DNA of 64,000 nt, from NCBI RefSeq assembly GCF_002746455.1, contig NZ_NWUW01000008.1:124001-188000 (forward strand), given 5' to 3'. The notes under the pieces are model-generated. The model saw only the letters and a list, made by a program, of their open reading frames with translations. It was not told where the DNA came from and searched no databases. The stretch comes from Bacillus fungorum (GTDB taxonomy: Bacteria; Bacillota; Bacilli; Bacillales; Bacillaceae_G). Each line of letters opens with the position of its first letter. Position 1 is the first letter of the stretch. Below, in pieces: positions 1-8,820 of this stretch. The translations under genes and the position numbers were made by a program.

Positions 1-1037
1 AATCTAACTTGAAAGCAAGTGAAAAACTAGTTGGAGCCTTAAAGCAAAGTAAAAAAAGCAGTCTTACATCATTAACTGGTACTGGAAAAGATGATTTAGG
101 TATATCACGTACATTTGGTATTTCTAAACAAAGTAACGGCAAATATGCTCTTGCCGATTATACAAGAGGGCAAGGAATTGAAACATATGACGTGAATTAC
201 AGAGATATTACTAAAGAAGAAAGCTATTATCCTGGTACATTAGCAACTAGTACTTCGACAGCATTTAACGATCCAAAAGCAGTAAGTGCTCATTACTTAG
301 CAACAAAAGTATTTGACTTTTATAAAGATAAATACAATCGTAATAGTTTTGATAATAAGGGACAAAAGGTAGTTTCAGTTGTACATGCTTGGGATTCTGG
401 AGATACGAATGATCCGAAAAATTGGCAGAATGCGTTAAGTGCTAATAATGGAAGTATGCTTGTATATGGAGATCCTATCGTCAAAGCATATGACGTAGCT
501 GGACATGAATTTACACATGCTGTTACTTCTAGCGAATCTAATCTTGAATATTACGGTGAATCTGGTGCGATTAATGAAGCTTTATCTGATATTATGGGAA
601 CATCTATTGAGAAATACGTAAATAATGGAAGCTTTAACTGGACGATGGGAGAACAAACTGGATCTGTCTTCCGTGATATGGAAAATCCAGCTTCTGTTTC
701 ATCTTCACTTGGAGTACCTTATCCAGATGATTACAGTGAATTTAACGATTTTAATGGATGGGATCAAGGTGGCGTTCATTTTAATTCAAACATTATTAAT
801 AAAGTTGCATATCTCATTGCAAAAGGCGGAACTCATAACGGTGTAACTGTTAAAGGGATTGGTGAAGATAAAATGTTTGATATCTTCTATTATGCAAATA
901 CAGATGAGTTAAATATGACTTCTAATTTCAAAGAATTGAGATCAGCATGTATTCGAGTGGCAACTAATAAATATGGTGCAAATACAGCAGAAGTTCAAGC
1001 GGTACAAAAGGCATTTGATGCAGTAAAAATTAAGTAA
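1..1037 (+). CDS. Neutral protease (bacillolysin-like, peptidase M4), 3' part only
   Basis: Secreted zinc metalloprotease of the thermolysin family. The reading frame is open from the first base of the window, so the signal peptide and most of the propeptide lie upstream; the TTG at 9 is just an internal codon. The catalytic motif HEFTH lies at about 503-517, with two zinc-ligand histidines and the catalytic Glu. GAINEALSD follows about 60 bases later and carries the third zinc ligand (Glu) in the usual ExxxD setting. The M4 N-terminal half (HAWDSG, ANNGSMLVYGD) and helical C-terminal half are both complete to a normal stop. A terminator follows. Extracellular protein degradation is inferred from the family. 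B. cereus group genomes carry several such paralogues, so no gene symbol is assigned. Confidence 0.93.
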   Translation, partial: SNLKASEKLVGALKQSKKSSLTSLTGTGKDDLGISRTFGISKQSNGKYALADYTRGQGIETYDVNYRDITKEESYYPGTLATSTSTAFNDPKAVSAHYLATKVFDFYKDKYNRNSFDNKGQKVVSVVHAWDSGDTNDPKNWQNALSANNGSMLVYGDPIVKAYDVAGHEFTHAVTSSESNLEYYGESGAINEALSDIMGTSIEKYVNNGSFNWTMGEQTGSVFRDMENPASVSSSLGVPYPDDYSEFNDFNGWDQGGVHFNSNIINKVAYLIAKGGTHNGVTVKGIGEDKMFDIFYYANTDELNMTSNFKELRSACIRVATNKYGANTAEVQAVQKAFDAVKIK

Positions 1038-1079
1038 GTTAGAAACATAGTTATCATTCCTATATTATTACATTATGAA

Positions 1080-1119
1080 AAACAGCTAATGCCATTTGCA
1101 GGATATTAGCTGTTTTTTT
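1080..1119 (+). terminator. Intrinsic terminator of the protease gene
   Basis: Arms AACAGCTAAT and ATTAGCTGTT form a hairpin followed directly by a run of T, 43 bases after the protease stop codon. Confidence 0.85.
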
Positions 1120-1180
1120 ACGTAGCAATGTATTATTGAAAATAAACTGACTAAGCAATAATTAGGCGCGTTATCTTTAA

Positions 1181-1453
1181 GAAGTTGCGACATCTTTTAT
1201 TAATGCCCTCCAAAATGTTGTAGCTTATTCAATAGATGGAAAGGGCTATGGGAATAAAAACGAATACTTTATGGTGGCTCATAATGCAAATAGGGAATCC
1301 GTTGACATAACGCTTCCATCGAAAGGTCCTTGGAAAGTACTAGTAGACGGTAAACAGGCAGGTAGTAAAACACTATATGTTGTCCGCGATAATAAAATTA
1401 AAGTTCCTGCATTAAGTTCATTAGTTTTAAAAACAGAGAAACCGATTAAATAA
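1181..1453 (+). pseudogene. Type I pullulanase remnant, C-terminal end only
   Basis: An open frame following a TAA at 1178 reads as the last ~90 residues of a pullulanase: VVAYSIDGKGYG, then EYFMVAHNANRES and a beta-sandwich tail ending in VPALSSLVLKTE. Family knowledge: this is the C-terminal domain of type I pullulanase (GH13), which debranches alpha-1,6 glucans and is normally more than 700 residues. No catalytic domain lies upstream; instead there is the protease terminator and unrelated DNA. The ATG at 1271 has no ribosome binding site and falls inside the domain, so this is a deletion relic rather than a small gene. Confidence 0.75.
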
Positions 1454-1548
1454 ATGCCAAAAGTGGAGGAAGGTTGTTTTCACTTCGCTTTTAAAGTTAA
1501 AACAGTATAATTTCACATACTGTAATTATATTACAATTTAATAAATAA

Positions 1549-1585
1549 AAAGAGAAGAACTCAACAAGGTTCTTCTCTTTTTTTA
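1549..1585 (+). terminator. Intrinsic terminator after the pullulanase remnant
   Basis: AGAGAAGAAC and GTTCTTCTCT pair and are followed by a T run. The stretch from here to 1860 shows no gene; it ends in the ribosome binding site of the PAP2 gene. Confidence 0.8.
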
Positions 1586-1877
1586 TGTATAATTAGAGTT
1601 TCCGTAGTTGCTAATATAAGGGTTTATGAATATAGAAAAAGGCAAGACGATGAACTTATTTACAAAGTGACGAGAGAATGACAAAACTGTAAGAATGCAC
1701 GAATGTTTGTAAGAAAGTTCGATGTTTTCCTTGTTCTTTTTTTATTAAAGTAAAAAAGAAGAAAGCGATGTCATAAGAGGTTGATATTTTTTAGATGAGT
1801 ACAATAATCAAAACTATTCATGTAATGAAAGTATATGGCAATCAGTAAAACACCTTACTAAAAAGGAGGGATTTGAA

Positions 1878-2477
1878 ATGTCTTTTTCTCAATTCAATAT
1901 TGATATTTTTCAAGCAATTAATGATTTAGGTAAACAATATTCATTCCTAAACTCAACCATGGTATTTTTGGCTGAATATATGGTATATATTTTTGCTTTA
2001 ATTATTTTAGCTTATTGGTTTACTGGTTCCAGAAAAAGTAGGATGATGGTTATTCAAGCGATGGTTGCTTTTGTAATTGCTGAGGTGATTGGAAAAATAG
2101 CAGGGAAATTTCATCTGAATTATCAACCGTTTGCAGTATTGCCTGATGTTAATAAACTTGTCGACCATGCTATAGATAATTCATTTCCTAGTGACCATAC
2201 GATTCTCTTTTTTTCGATTTGTTTTTCGTTTTGGCTTGTTCGTAAAAAAAGTGGATGGCTATGGCTTATACTTGCACTTTGTGTAGCGATCTCACGTATT
2301 TGGGTAGGGGTTCATTATCCTTTTGATGTTGCAGTAGGAGCTTTAATAGGGTGTATTTCAGCGGTAATTTCGTATTGGTTAGTACCGAAATTATCTTTTA
2401 TTAGGCAATTACTTACTCAATATGAAAGAGTAGAGAAACAAGTTTTACCATTCAAAAACAAATCAAAGGGATTGTGA
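1878..2477 (+). CDS. PAP2-family membrane phosphatase (BcrC-like undecaprenyl-diphosphatase paralogue)
   Basis: Predicted integral membrane phosphatase, 199 residues, with about five hydrophobic segments. BcrC-type members hydrolyse undecaprenyl diphosphate on the outer face of the membrane to recycle the wall lipid carrier. Motif 2 reads FPSDH and motif 3 SRIWVGVHYPFD, the usual phosphatase signatures. Motif 1, normally ending in RP, reads NYQPF here: the phosphate-binding Arg is replaced by Gln, whereas the second copy in this window (60212) keeps HPRPF. Activity may therefore be altered. A strong ribosome binding site AAAAGGAGGG precedes the ATG. It stands alone, so a bacitracin-resistance or lipid-recycling role is inferred from family only. 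Confidence 0.8.
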   Translation: MSFSQFNIDIFQAINDLGKQYSFLNSTMVFLAEYMVYIFALIILAYWFTGSRKSRMMVIQAMVAFVIAEVIGKIAGKFHLNYQPFAVLPDVNKLVDHAIDNSFPSDHTILFFSICFSFWLVRKKSGWLWLILALCVAISRIWVGVHYPFDVAVGALIGCISAVISYWLVPKLSFIRQLLTQYERVEKQVLPFKNKSKGL

Positions 2478-2575
2478 GTACAGTCCTTTATCATCCTCAT
2501 TACTATTCTCCACAAGTTGAATGGGCCGAGACATCCAATATACTTATTTACATCCAAGAAGACGAAAAAGAATAG
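2474..2575 (+). other. Possible 33-codon ORF overlapping the PAP2 stop codon
   Basis: A GTG overlaps the preceding stop as GTGA and opens a 33-codon frame with mixed composition (contains QVEWAETSNILIYIQEDE). AAAGGG lies 3 bases upstream. It could be a translationally coupled peptide or the tail of a lost gene. No family recognised. Confidence 0.2.
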
Positions 2576-2579
2576 GTAG

Positions 2580-2617
2580 TACGTCTAGGTAATAAACTAT
2601 TTTATTACCTAGACGTA
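2580..2617. repeat. Perfect 17-bp inverted repeat, 4-base loop
   Basis: TACGTCTAGGTAATAAA is followed by CTAT and its exact complement. It lies between converging genes (PAP2 to the left, a - strand gene to the right), where a terminator is expected, but neither side has a T run. Confidence 0.7.
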
Positions 2618-2656
2618 TGATCTAAATACTGTCCCGTTAACATTTTAAATGTATCG

Positions 2657-2839
2657 TTATTGTAGAATTAAACCTACAATCATAATTAAACTAAATAGTA
2701 TCATCCAACCAAACGCACAATAGCCAAAGAGTCTAATCCATTTTGGTAATTGATTCATGTTAACTTTATTTGTGGGAACTCCTTGCATAAAAAACATCAT
2801 TTTTTGATCTCTATCCCTATTATTTTGTTGTTCATACAT
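2657..2839 (-). CDS. Small membrane protein of unknown function (60 aa)
   Basis: Not recognised as a named family. The first ~30 residues are polar (MYEQQNNRDRDQK) and the last ~28 form one long hydrophobic segment (FGYCAFGWMILFSLIMIVGLILQ region), so it looks like a single-pass or hairpin membrane peptide with a cytoplasmic N-terminus. An AGAGAGG ribosome binding site lies about 10 bases before the ATG. It is monocistronic. Confidence 0.55.
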   Translation of the reverse strand: MYEQQNNRDRDQKMMFFMQGVPTNKVNMNQLPKWIRLFGYCAFGWMILFSLIMIVGLILQ

Positions 2840-2986
2840 AAAATCATTACCTCTCTAGAACCATTGTGTTTATAGTATATCAGTCTGAAGAAAATTATGT
2901 ATAAAGGCTAGTTTGCATCATATGTGGTGAATTTTATAAATAGTGAAAAAGAGTTCTACATAAATGGGACTCTTTTTCTTCAAACA

Positions 2987-3523
2987 TTAACTTACTGGAT
3001 ATGCATTAGAACCTAGATAACGTTCTTTTATAATTTGTAGATGATGAAGCTCATGTCCAGCTATGATGTATGCTAATGCACGAACTGTAACTTCAGATTT
3101 GTTCGCATTTCCTCTTTGTAACCAAGTGTCTTTATCTAAGCTTTTCAGTAAATGCACGGTAGATTGGCGAACAACTATTAAATTATCAACAAGATCTTGC
3201 ATAGATTGCTTATCAAAAGCAGCTTTAAGAACATACATATCATCGTTATAGCCTGGAAGTTCTGCTGTCTCGCCTCGAGCAATAGATAACAAGCGATACG
3301 CCATAATACGTTCTGTATCTGCAATATGGCCGATTACTTCTTTTATACTCCATTTAGTAGGAGCATATCGGAAAAGTCCCTCACCATCAGAAATCTTCTT
3401 TAATAAAAGATTCGTTTCCTTTATTTGATGTTCTAAAATATGTATGATATTTCCGTCTGATACTAAGTTAATATACGTTGCATAATAGGAATTATATTCA
3501 CTTGCTTTTGGTCTAATTTGCAT
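2987..3523 (-). CDS. DinB-family putative metal-dependent enzyme
   Basis: Four-helix-bundle protein of the DinB/YfiT superfamily, ~178 residues. Metal-ligand histidines are visible in GHIADTERI (near residue 68) and in AGHELHHLQIIKERY near the C-terminus, the usual three-His layout. Family members include bacillithiol-dependent S-transferases and maleylpyruvate isomerase-like enzymes; the substrate cannot be told from sequence. I place the start at ATG 3523: AAAGGAT sits 7 bases upstream of it but abuts the alternative ATG at 3532. Another family member with similar His spacing occurs at 15754. Confidence 0.8.
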   Translation of the reverse strand: MQIRPKASEYNSYYATYINLVSDGNIIHILEHQIKETNLLLKKISDGEGLFRYAPTKWSIKEVIGHIADTERIMAYRLLSIARGETAELPGYNDDMYVLKAAFDKQSMQDLVDNLIVVRQSTVHLLKSLDKDTWLQRGNANKSEVTVRALAYIIAGHELHHLQIIKERYLGSNAYPVS

Positions 3524-3785
3524 ACGAATCATCCTTTATATTTAATCTTTAAGTACAGCTTATCACAAAAGAGTTTCGAATTAATCTGAAAGTTCGAAAT
3601 CACAATTAAAAAATTCATCTACTACCTTAGTCGAAATCTTATACTTTCACATCAATTAACAAACAGAAAAAGGATTTTTGATTTAACTCTTAGAATATCG
3701 TTCTATTAGGAGTTCTTTGATATGAATTGTTTTTGATTACTTTTGATGAGAACTAGGAAATATAGAAAGGTTGTGAATTTATTTG

Positions 3786-4478
3786 ATGGGTTATAAAGCT
3801 ATGCTGTTTGATTTAGATGATACGTTACTTAATAGGGATAAGGCAGTAGATAAATTGTTTTTATTTGTTTTAGAAAAGTGTTATGAGGATGTTAGTGATA
3901 CAGTCAAAAACAATATGTTACAGAAATTCAAAGAATACGATAAAAGGGAATACGGCATGAGTGATAAAACGATAGTTTTAGAATCATTGTTTGATGTATT
4001 CCCGCCGAAGTATAGATTACCACGCAATTACCTCCAAGATTTTTGGAATAATAATTTTCCTAAATGTTTTTCAATAGACAAAAATACTATTCATTTCTTA
4101 AATCATATAAAGAAGCACTTTGAAGTTGGAATTATAACAAATGGCTCAACTCAAAGGCAAAGGGCCAAAATAATTAACACGAATTTAAACAATTACTTTG
4201 ATACGATTATTATTTCTGAAGAAGTGGGATTGAGTAAACCTGATAAACGTATATTCGAACTAGCATTAAATAAGCTTAATGTGCAACCAGAAGATGTATT
4301 ATTTATTGGAGATGACTTAGAAAAGGATATTGCTGGTCCTCAAAATGTAAATATAAAAGGTGTGTGGTTTAACCCTCAGAAAATCAAGAATACTACCAAA
4401 ATACAACCATATGCCGAGATTAACACTTTGGATAGTTTGTTAAGTTATGTTACTCCACAATATTTTTATAACAAGTAA
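3786..4478 (+). CDS. HAD-superfamily hydrolase (YjjG/YfnB-type)
   Basis: Haloacid-dehalogenase-fold phosphatase, about 230 residues. Motif I is FDLDDTLLN at residues ~8-16, with the nucleophile Asp and the Asp acid/base. Motif II is ITNGST near residue 118, motif III the Lys in GLSKPDKRIF, and motif IV GDDLEKDI. The cap between motifs I and II is all-alpha (C1 type), as in pyrimidine 5'-nucleotidases such as YjjG. The physiological substrate is unknown. An in-frame TTG lies one codon earlier; AGAAAGG at 3763 is unusually far from either, so the start is moderately certain. Confidence 0.85.
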   Translation: MGYKAMLFDLDDTLLNRDKAVDKLFLFVLEKCYEDVSDTVKNNMLQKFKEYDKREYGMSDKTIVLESLFDVFPPKYRLPRNYLQDFWNNNFPKCFSIDKNTIHFLNHIKKHFEVGIITNGSTQRQRAKIINTNLNNYFDTIIISEEVGLSKPDKRIFELALNKLNVQPEDVLFIGDDLEKDIAGPQNVNIKGVWFNPQKIKNTTKIQPYAEINTLDSLLSYVTPQYFYNK

Positions 4479-4663
4479 AAGTAATTCCATATATATATAT
4501 TCAAAAATATAAAAAAAAGAGAAACTATCATTAATTTCATTGACCGTATTAGTTATAAAAAATAGAGGCCATTTTAATAGCTGCGGCTATTTTATCTATG
4601 ATTAATACGAAGTTTTGTAAAACAATTTTACTCATACTGTGTAAATTATAAAGGGGTGGGACT

Positions 4664-5032
4664 ATGGAAATAAAGAAAGTAGTAATCGATGGAATCAATA
4701 TTGCGGTCATTAGAAACGATAAGGTATTAATATCCGATGTTCAATCTGCATTAGATACTATGGCAACAGTTCAATATGAGGTAGATGCGAAACATATTAT
4801 TATCCATAAATCTTTAATAAGCGAAGATTTCTTTAATCTAAAGACACGTCTTGCGGGCGATATCCTTCAAAAGTTTATAAACGACAAGGTAAAGTTTGCT
4901 ATTGTTGGGGATTTCTCTATGTATACTAGTAAAAGCTTAAAGGACTTTATTTATGAATGTAATAAAGGTAAAGATATTTTTTACTTAGCAACTGAACAAC
5001 AAGCAATTGAAAAACTAAGTACATTAAGGTAA
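4664..5032 (+). CDS. DUF4180-domain protein
   Basis: A 122-residue soluble protein that I recognise as DUF4180 type. It begins with a beta-rich part (VVIDGINIAVIRNDKVLISDVQSALD) and contains the conserved region ISEDFFNLKTRLAGDILQK and YECNKGKDIFY near the C-terminus. The function of the family is not established. AAGGGGTGGG precedes the ATG. It is a single gene in its own unit. Confidence 0.75.
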   Translation: MEIKKVVIDGINIAVIRNDKVLISDVQSALDTMATVQYEVDAKHIIIHKSLISEDFFNLKTRLAGDILQKFINDKVKFAIVGDFSMYTSKSLKDFIYECNKGKDIFYLATEQQAIEKLSTLR

Positions 5033-5140
5033 TAATTATATCCTGCTAAATTCCCCCATTTCACTTAGCTCATGATTATATACGATATAGAAGAACTAAT
5101 GTTTGTGGTAAACTAAGAAATGAATAAAGGGGGAGTTTTC

Positions 5141-5644
5141 TTGAACAATTATAACGATACGATCAAAAATTTAAACAATATAGTTTACAAACCTAACAAT
5201 TTAATGATTACGAATGTAAAAGAAGAAAAGCAAAACGCAGAATATGCAGGATGTTTATTTCACTTAAATAACAAAACCATTCGTTTTAGAAAATCCAAAA
5301 TTACTCCTAATAAAATTGGTCAATTTGTTTCTTTTTGGGAAAAAGATGACAATATGCAAAATCAAGCGTTTTCTTATGACACTGCTCCTGACTTATTAGT
5401 TATCACTTGTATAGATGATAATAAACTAGGACAATTTATTTTGCCTAAAGAGATTCTTCTTAAGGAAAAAATCTTAAGAACACAAAATCAAAAAGGCAAG
5501 ATGGCTATGAGAATTTATCCTATATGGGATAACCCTCTCAGCAATCAAGCTAAAAAGAGCCAAATGTGGCAACTTCAGTATTTTGTTGATTTAAGCAATC
5601 ATATTAATTTACCTATAGACAAATTATTAAATTTGTATTCGTAG
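5141..5644 (+). CDS. MepB-family protein
   Basis: About 167 residues, matching the MepB family known from the Staphylococcus mepRAB multidrug locus, whose biochemical role is not known. Recognisable blocks are AEYAGCLFHLNNKTIRFRKSK, then IGQFVSFWEKD, PDLLVITC and GKMAMRIYPIWD. No MepA-type MATE pump or MepR-type repressor lies nearby, so it is an orphan. I choose TTG 5141 as start because AAAGGGGGAG ends 6 bases before it; the ATG at 5120 has no such site. Confidence 0.75.
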   Translation: MNNYNDTIKNLNNIVYKPNNLMITNVKEEKQNAEYAGCLFHLNNKTIRFRKSKITPNKIGQFVSFWEKDDNMQNQAFSYDTAPDLLVITCIDDNKLGQFILPKEILLKEKILRTQNQKGKMAMRIYPIWDNPLSNQAKKSQMWQLQYFVDLSNHINLPIDKLLNLYS

Positions 5645-5782
5645 CTTCTTATCTTAAGTAATCTTGTGGGTTAGACTTTTTGTACCGGTACAGTTAAACG
5701 AAATGTACATTGTTTCAGTACCCCATCAAATTTACAATCAGCATATATTATTTTAACTTATACATTTTAAGGGGTGCTGACT

Positions 5783-6550
5783 ATGATAAGTCTACAACAT
5801 AAGCTTTTTACAAGATTGAATCTTGCAAAGCGTACTGAAGTGAAATTTGAGGAATTAAATACAATTCTCTTTGCATTTGCACACACTATACCATTTGAGA
5901 ATTTAGATGTTATAGCACGTAATACGAATACAATTACTATGGAAAATTTACAGGATAAAATTTTAACTAGATCCCGCGGCGGGCTTTGTTATGAGTTAAA
6001 TACTCTTTTTTACTACTTTTTAAAAGATTGTGGTTATGATGTACAACTTGCATTAGGTACCGTATATAAAAATGATATAAACGCTTGGGCACTTGAGGAT
6101 GGACATATAACGATTATTCTAAATTATGACAATGTACGATACGTAATTGATGTAGGTATTGCTTCATTAGTTCCTCTAGTCCCTGTACCTTTTACTGGTG
6201 AGTCTGTTTCTTCTAAAAATGGTACGTATCGAGTGAGACGAAAAGATACGAGTAAAGGGAATCACGTTCTAGAAAGAAAAGATACGAACGGTGAGTGGAA
6301 AGTTTGTCATGCTTTTTATAATCGTATCATTGATGAGACAGTAGTGAATGATGTTCAAAAAAGAGTAATAGAAGATGAGAAATCTATTTTCAATAAGGGC
6401 CCAATTGCAGTCAAATTGACGGACTCTGGCCATGTCTCTTTAACAAATACTAGTTTAACGGAAATAATTCATGGTGAAAAAGCGAAACGTGAAATTACAG
6501 AAGATCAATATAGAGAGCTTTTATATACTTTATTTGCTATTGAGTTATGA
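5783..6550 (+). CDS. Arylamine N-acetyltransferase
   Basis: Cytosolic enzyme moving acetyl groups from acetyl-CoA to arylamines and hydrazines through a Cys thioester; 255 residues, a normal length for bacterial NATs. The Cys-His-Asp triad is visible: Cys69 in RGGLCYELN, His108 in EDGHIT and Asp123 in VIDVGI. The N-terminal substrate-side block PFENLDV is also present. The ATG at 5783 sits 8 bases after AAGGGG, better than the in-frame GTG at 5774. B. cereus group genomes have several NAT paralogues; which one this is cannot be told here. A strong terminator follows. Confidence 0.92.
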   Translation: MISLQHKLFTRLNLAKRTEVKFEELNTILFAFAHTIPFENLDVIARNTNTITMENLQDKILTRSRGGLCYELNTLFYYFLKDCGYDVQLALGTVYKNDINAWALEDGHITIILNYDNVRYVIDVGIASLVPLVPVPFTGESVSSKNGTYRVRRKDTSKGNHVLERKDTNGEWKVCHAFYNRIIDETVVNDVQKRVIEDEKSIFNKGPIAVKLTDSGHVSLTNTSLTEIIHGEKAKREITEDQYRELLYTLFAIEL

Positions 6551-6563
6551 TGAAGCAAATAGC

Positions 6564-6597
6564 TAGCCGGTTCTTATGCAGAACCGGCTATTTTATT
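6564..6597 (+). terminator. Intrinsic terminator of the NAT gene
   Basis: Perfect 10-bp arms TAGCCGGTTC / GAACCGGCTA with a 7-base loop, followed by TTTTATT. Confidence 0.9.
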
Positions 6598-6708
6598 AAT
6601 TTTGCTTTTAAATAACTATTAAAGTTTAATTTTCTTAATAGATATAATACACTAGAACGGTATGAAAAAGTATATACAATGAATTTTGAATGTAAAGGAA
6701 GATTTTTT

Positions 6709-7362
6709 ATGTCAGTTATCGATAAATTGAAACTTAATAAGTATACGAATATGGTTGTTATTAATGAACCCAGTGATTACGAAATTTTTACAGGTAAAGA
6801 AACTGTATTTTCAAAAGAACACGATGCCATTTTTATTTTTGTAGAAACACTGGATGAAATGGTGAAACAAACGAATTATATTATAAGTAATGAAGAATTA
6901 TTGATTGAAAAAGGATACGTATTCTTCGCATATCCGAAAAAAGGTAATTCTCGCTACAGTACGTTTATTCACCGTGATGAGATGTTTCCAGCATTAAACG
7001 TTGGAGAAGATGGATATGTAGGAGAAAGCAATATTAAATTTGCGCGAATGGTAAGTATGGATGACATTTTTACTGTTGTAGGTTTAAAGCGAGAAACGAA
7101 AAAAGCGACAAAAACGCCTACAATGAGCCAATGTGTAGCTGATTATGCAGATCGAATTCAAGATGTTGAAGCTTTATTAGCTAATTATCCGAATGAACTT
7201 AAGTTTTATCAAAGTTTAACACCTGGATATCAAAAAGATTGGGCACGTAATCTTTTTTCTGTAAAACAAGAAAAAACACGTGAAAAACGTCTTGAGAAAA
7301 TGGTTGAAATCCTTTCGCAAGGCTATAAAACAATTGAATTATTCCGTAAAAAGAAAAAATAA
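6709..7362 (+). CDS. YdeI/OmpD-associated family protein
   Basis: About 217 residues. The C-terminal ~70 residues carry the YdeI-type signature: FYQSLTPGYQKDWARNL followed by basic KQEKTREKRLEKMVEILSQG. An N-terminal domain of ~140 residues (MSVIDKLKLNKY start, FFAYPKKGN, then FARMVSMDDIF) precedes it. Homologous C-terminal domains are called bacteriocin-protection or OmpD-associated, but the role in Gram-positive cells is unclear. I take ATG 6709, with AAAGGAAG 7 bases upstream, instead of the ATG 30 bases earlier. It is followed by a flavin oxidoreductase gene in the same direction, with a 125-base gap. Confidence 0.75.
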   Translation: MSVIDKLKLNKYTNMVVINEPSDYEIFTGKETVFSKEHDAIFIFVETLDEMVKQTNYIISNEELLIEKGYVFFAYPKKGNSRYSTFIHRDEMFPALNVGEDGYVGESNIKFARMVSMDDIFTVVGLKRETKKATKTPTMSQCVADYADRIQDVEALLANYPNELKFYQSLTPGYQKDWARNLFSVKQEKTREKRLEKMVEILSQGYKTIELFRKKKK

Positions 7363-7487
7363 GACTAGGAAAGTCACAATGATGCAACAATTAATTGCGC
7401 TTGGCACATTGAAAAAAGAAGTCCTTCCAGTATACTAAGGGATGTTCTTATATTTAAATAATTAGCAAAAGAGAAAAGGTGTTTGAA

Positions 7488-8603
7488 ATGAAATCGTATA
7501 TTGTAGTTGGAGCTGGTATTTTAGGAGCGTCTACTGCTTATCATCTTGCTAAGGCTGGCGCGAACGTTACTATCGTGGATCGTCAACAAGTAGGTCAAGC
7601 AACCGATGCAGCAGCAGGTATTGTCTGTCCATGGCTTTCGCAACGTCGTAATAAAGCATGGTATAAAATCGTTAAAGGCGGTGCACGTTACTATTCTTCG
7701 TTAATTCATCAATTAGAAAAAGACGGTGAAACGGATACAGGTTACAACCGTGTAGGTGCAATTAGTTTACATACTGATGAGAAAAAACTAGATCAAATGG
7801 AAGAGCGAGCGTATAAACGCCGTGAAGATGCCCCGGAGATTGGTGAAATCACTCGTTTATCAGCTGAAGAAACGAAAAAATTATTCCCAGCATTATCAGA
7901 TGAATATAGTTCTGTACATATTAGTGGTGCTGCACGAGTAAACGGAAGGTTATTACGTAAAGCATTAATAAGTGCTGCGAAACAACATGGTGCAACTTTT
8001 ATAAAAGGCGATGCAGTATTAGTCCGTGAAGGTAATCGTATTACGGGAGTTAAAGTAAACGATGAAACAATTTTAGCAGAAAAGGTTATTGTAACTGCAG
8101 GCGCATGGGCGAACGAAATCTTAAACCCATTAGGAATTAATTTCTTAGTTACGTTCCAAAAAGGACAAATTGTACATTTGCAAATTGAAAATACAGCAAC
8201 AGAAAATATGCCAGTTGTTATGCCACCAAATGACCAATACATTTTAACATTTGACAATGGTCATGTCGTAATTGGTGCAACACATGAGAATGATACTGGT
8301 TTCGATCACCGGGTAACGGCTGGTGGTTTAAATGAAGTATTCCATAAAGCATTAACAGTTGCACCTGGCTTAGAAAATGCTACCATGCTTGAAACGAGAG
8401 TTGGATTCAGACCATTTACGCCAGGATTCTTACCTGTAATTGGCCCGCTTCCTAACTTTGAAGGTATTCTCGTTGCAAACGGATTAGGTGCTTCAGGTTT
8501 AACTGCCGGTCCATATTTAGGATCAGAACTTGCTAAATTAGCGTTGGGACAACCAATTGAATTAGATTTAAATGATTATGACGTTGCTGGGGCAATTGAA
8601 TAA
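7488..8603 (+). CDS. DadA/glycine-oxidase-like FAD oxidoreductase
   Basis: Flavoprotein of the D-amino-acid dehydrogenase/glycine oxidase type, 371 residues. The N-terminal Rossmann motif is VVGAGILGAS (residues ~5-14), with the following acidic end of beta2 (IVDR). The substrate-domain motif DAAAGIVCPW and the C-terminal ATP-like block ETRVGFRPFTPGFLPVIG plus NGLGASGLTAGPYLG are typical of the DAO fold. It probably oxidises an amine or D-amino acid in the cytoplasm; the substrate is not predictable. ATG 7488 has GAAAAGG 8 bases upstream and is preferred over a GTG at 7479. Confidence 0.88.
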   Translation: MKSYIVVGAGILGASTAYHLAKAGANVTIVDRQQVGQATDAAAGIVCPWLSQRRNKAWYKIVKGGARYYSSLIHQLEKDGETDTGYNRVGAISLHTDEKKLDQMEERAYKRREDAPEIGEITRLSAEETKKLFPALSDEYSSVHISGAARVNGRLLRKALISAAKQHGATFIKGDAVLVREGNRITGVKVNDETILAEKVIVTAGAWANEILNPLGINFLVTFQKGQIVHLQIENTATENMPVVMPPNDQYILTFDNGHVVIGATHENDTGFDHRVTAGGLNEVFHKALTVAPGLENATMLETRVGFRPFTPGFLPVIGPLPNFEGILVANGLGASGLTAGPYLGSELAKLALGQPIELDLNDYDVAGAIE

Positions 8604-8820
8604 CATGGGGTACTGCTAACATTTGGAAAAAATCTACACTAAGCAAATTCAACAGTAAATAAGCAGGCTTTTCCTCCGTTAGGTGTTAGCCTGTTTATGA
8701 AAAATAAAATCCTTTAAAAATGAGGGCCGCCACCATAAACCTGCATTATTCATGTAGAATTGTGATGTCGGCTCTTTATTCATATTTATTTAAAGCTTAT
8801 TTTGGGGAGGAGGTTAAGCA

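Noticed and set aside
1271..1453. Independent 60-residue protein
   Set aside because: Its frame extends upstream without a start and matches a pullulanase C-terminus, so it is a remnant.
4562..4596. Terminator of the HAD gene
   Set aside because: Imperfect GCC/GGC stem with loose T tract; not convincing.
7381..7437. 17-codon frame (MMQQLIALGT...) between the YdeI-type and flavoenzyme genes
   Set aside because: Too short, no clear ribosome binding site, no recognised match; may be a decayed tail.
8659..8697. Terminator after the flavoenzyme gene
   Set aside because: AGCAGGCT/AGCCTGTT stem is short with an 18-base loop and only TTTA after it; kept out as too weak.
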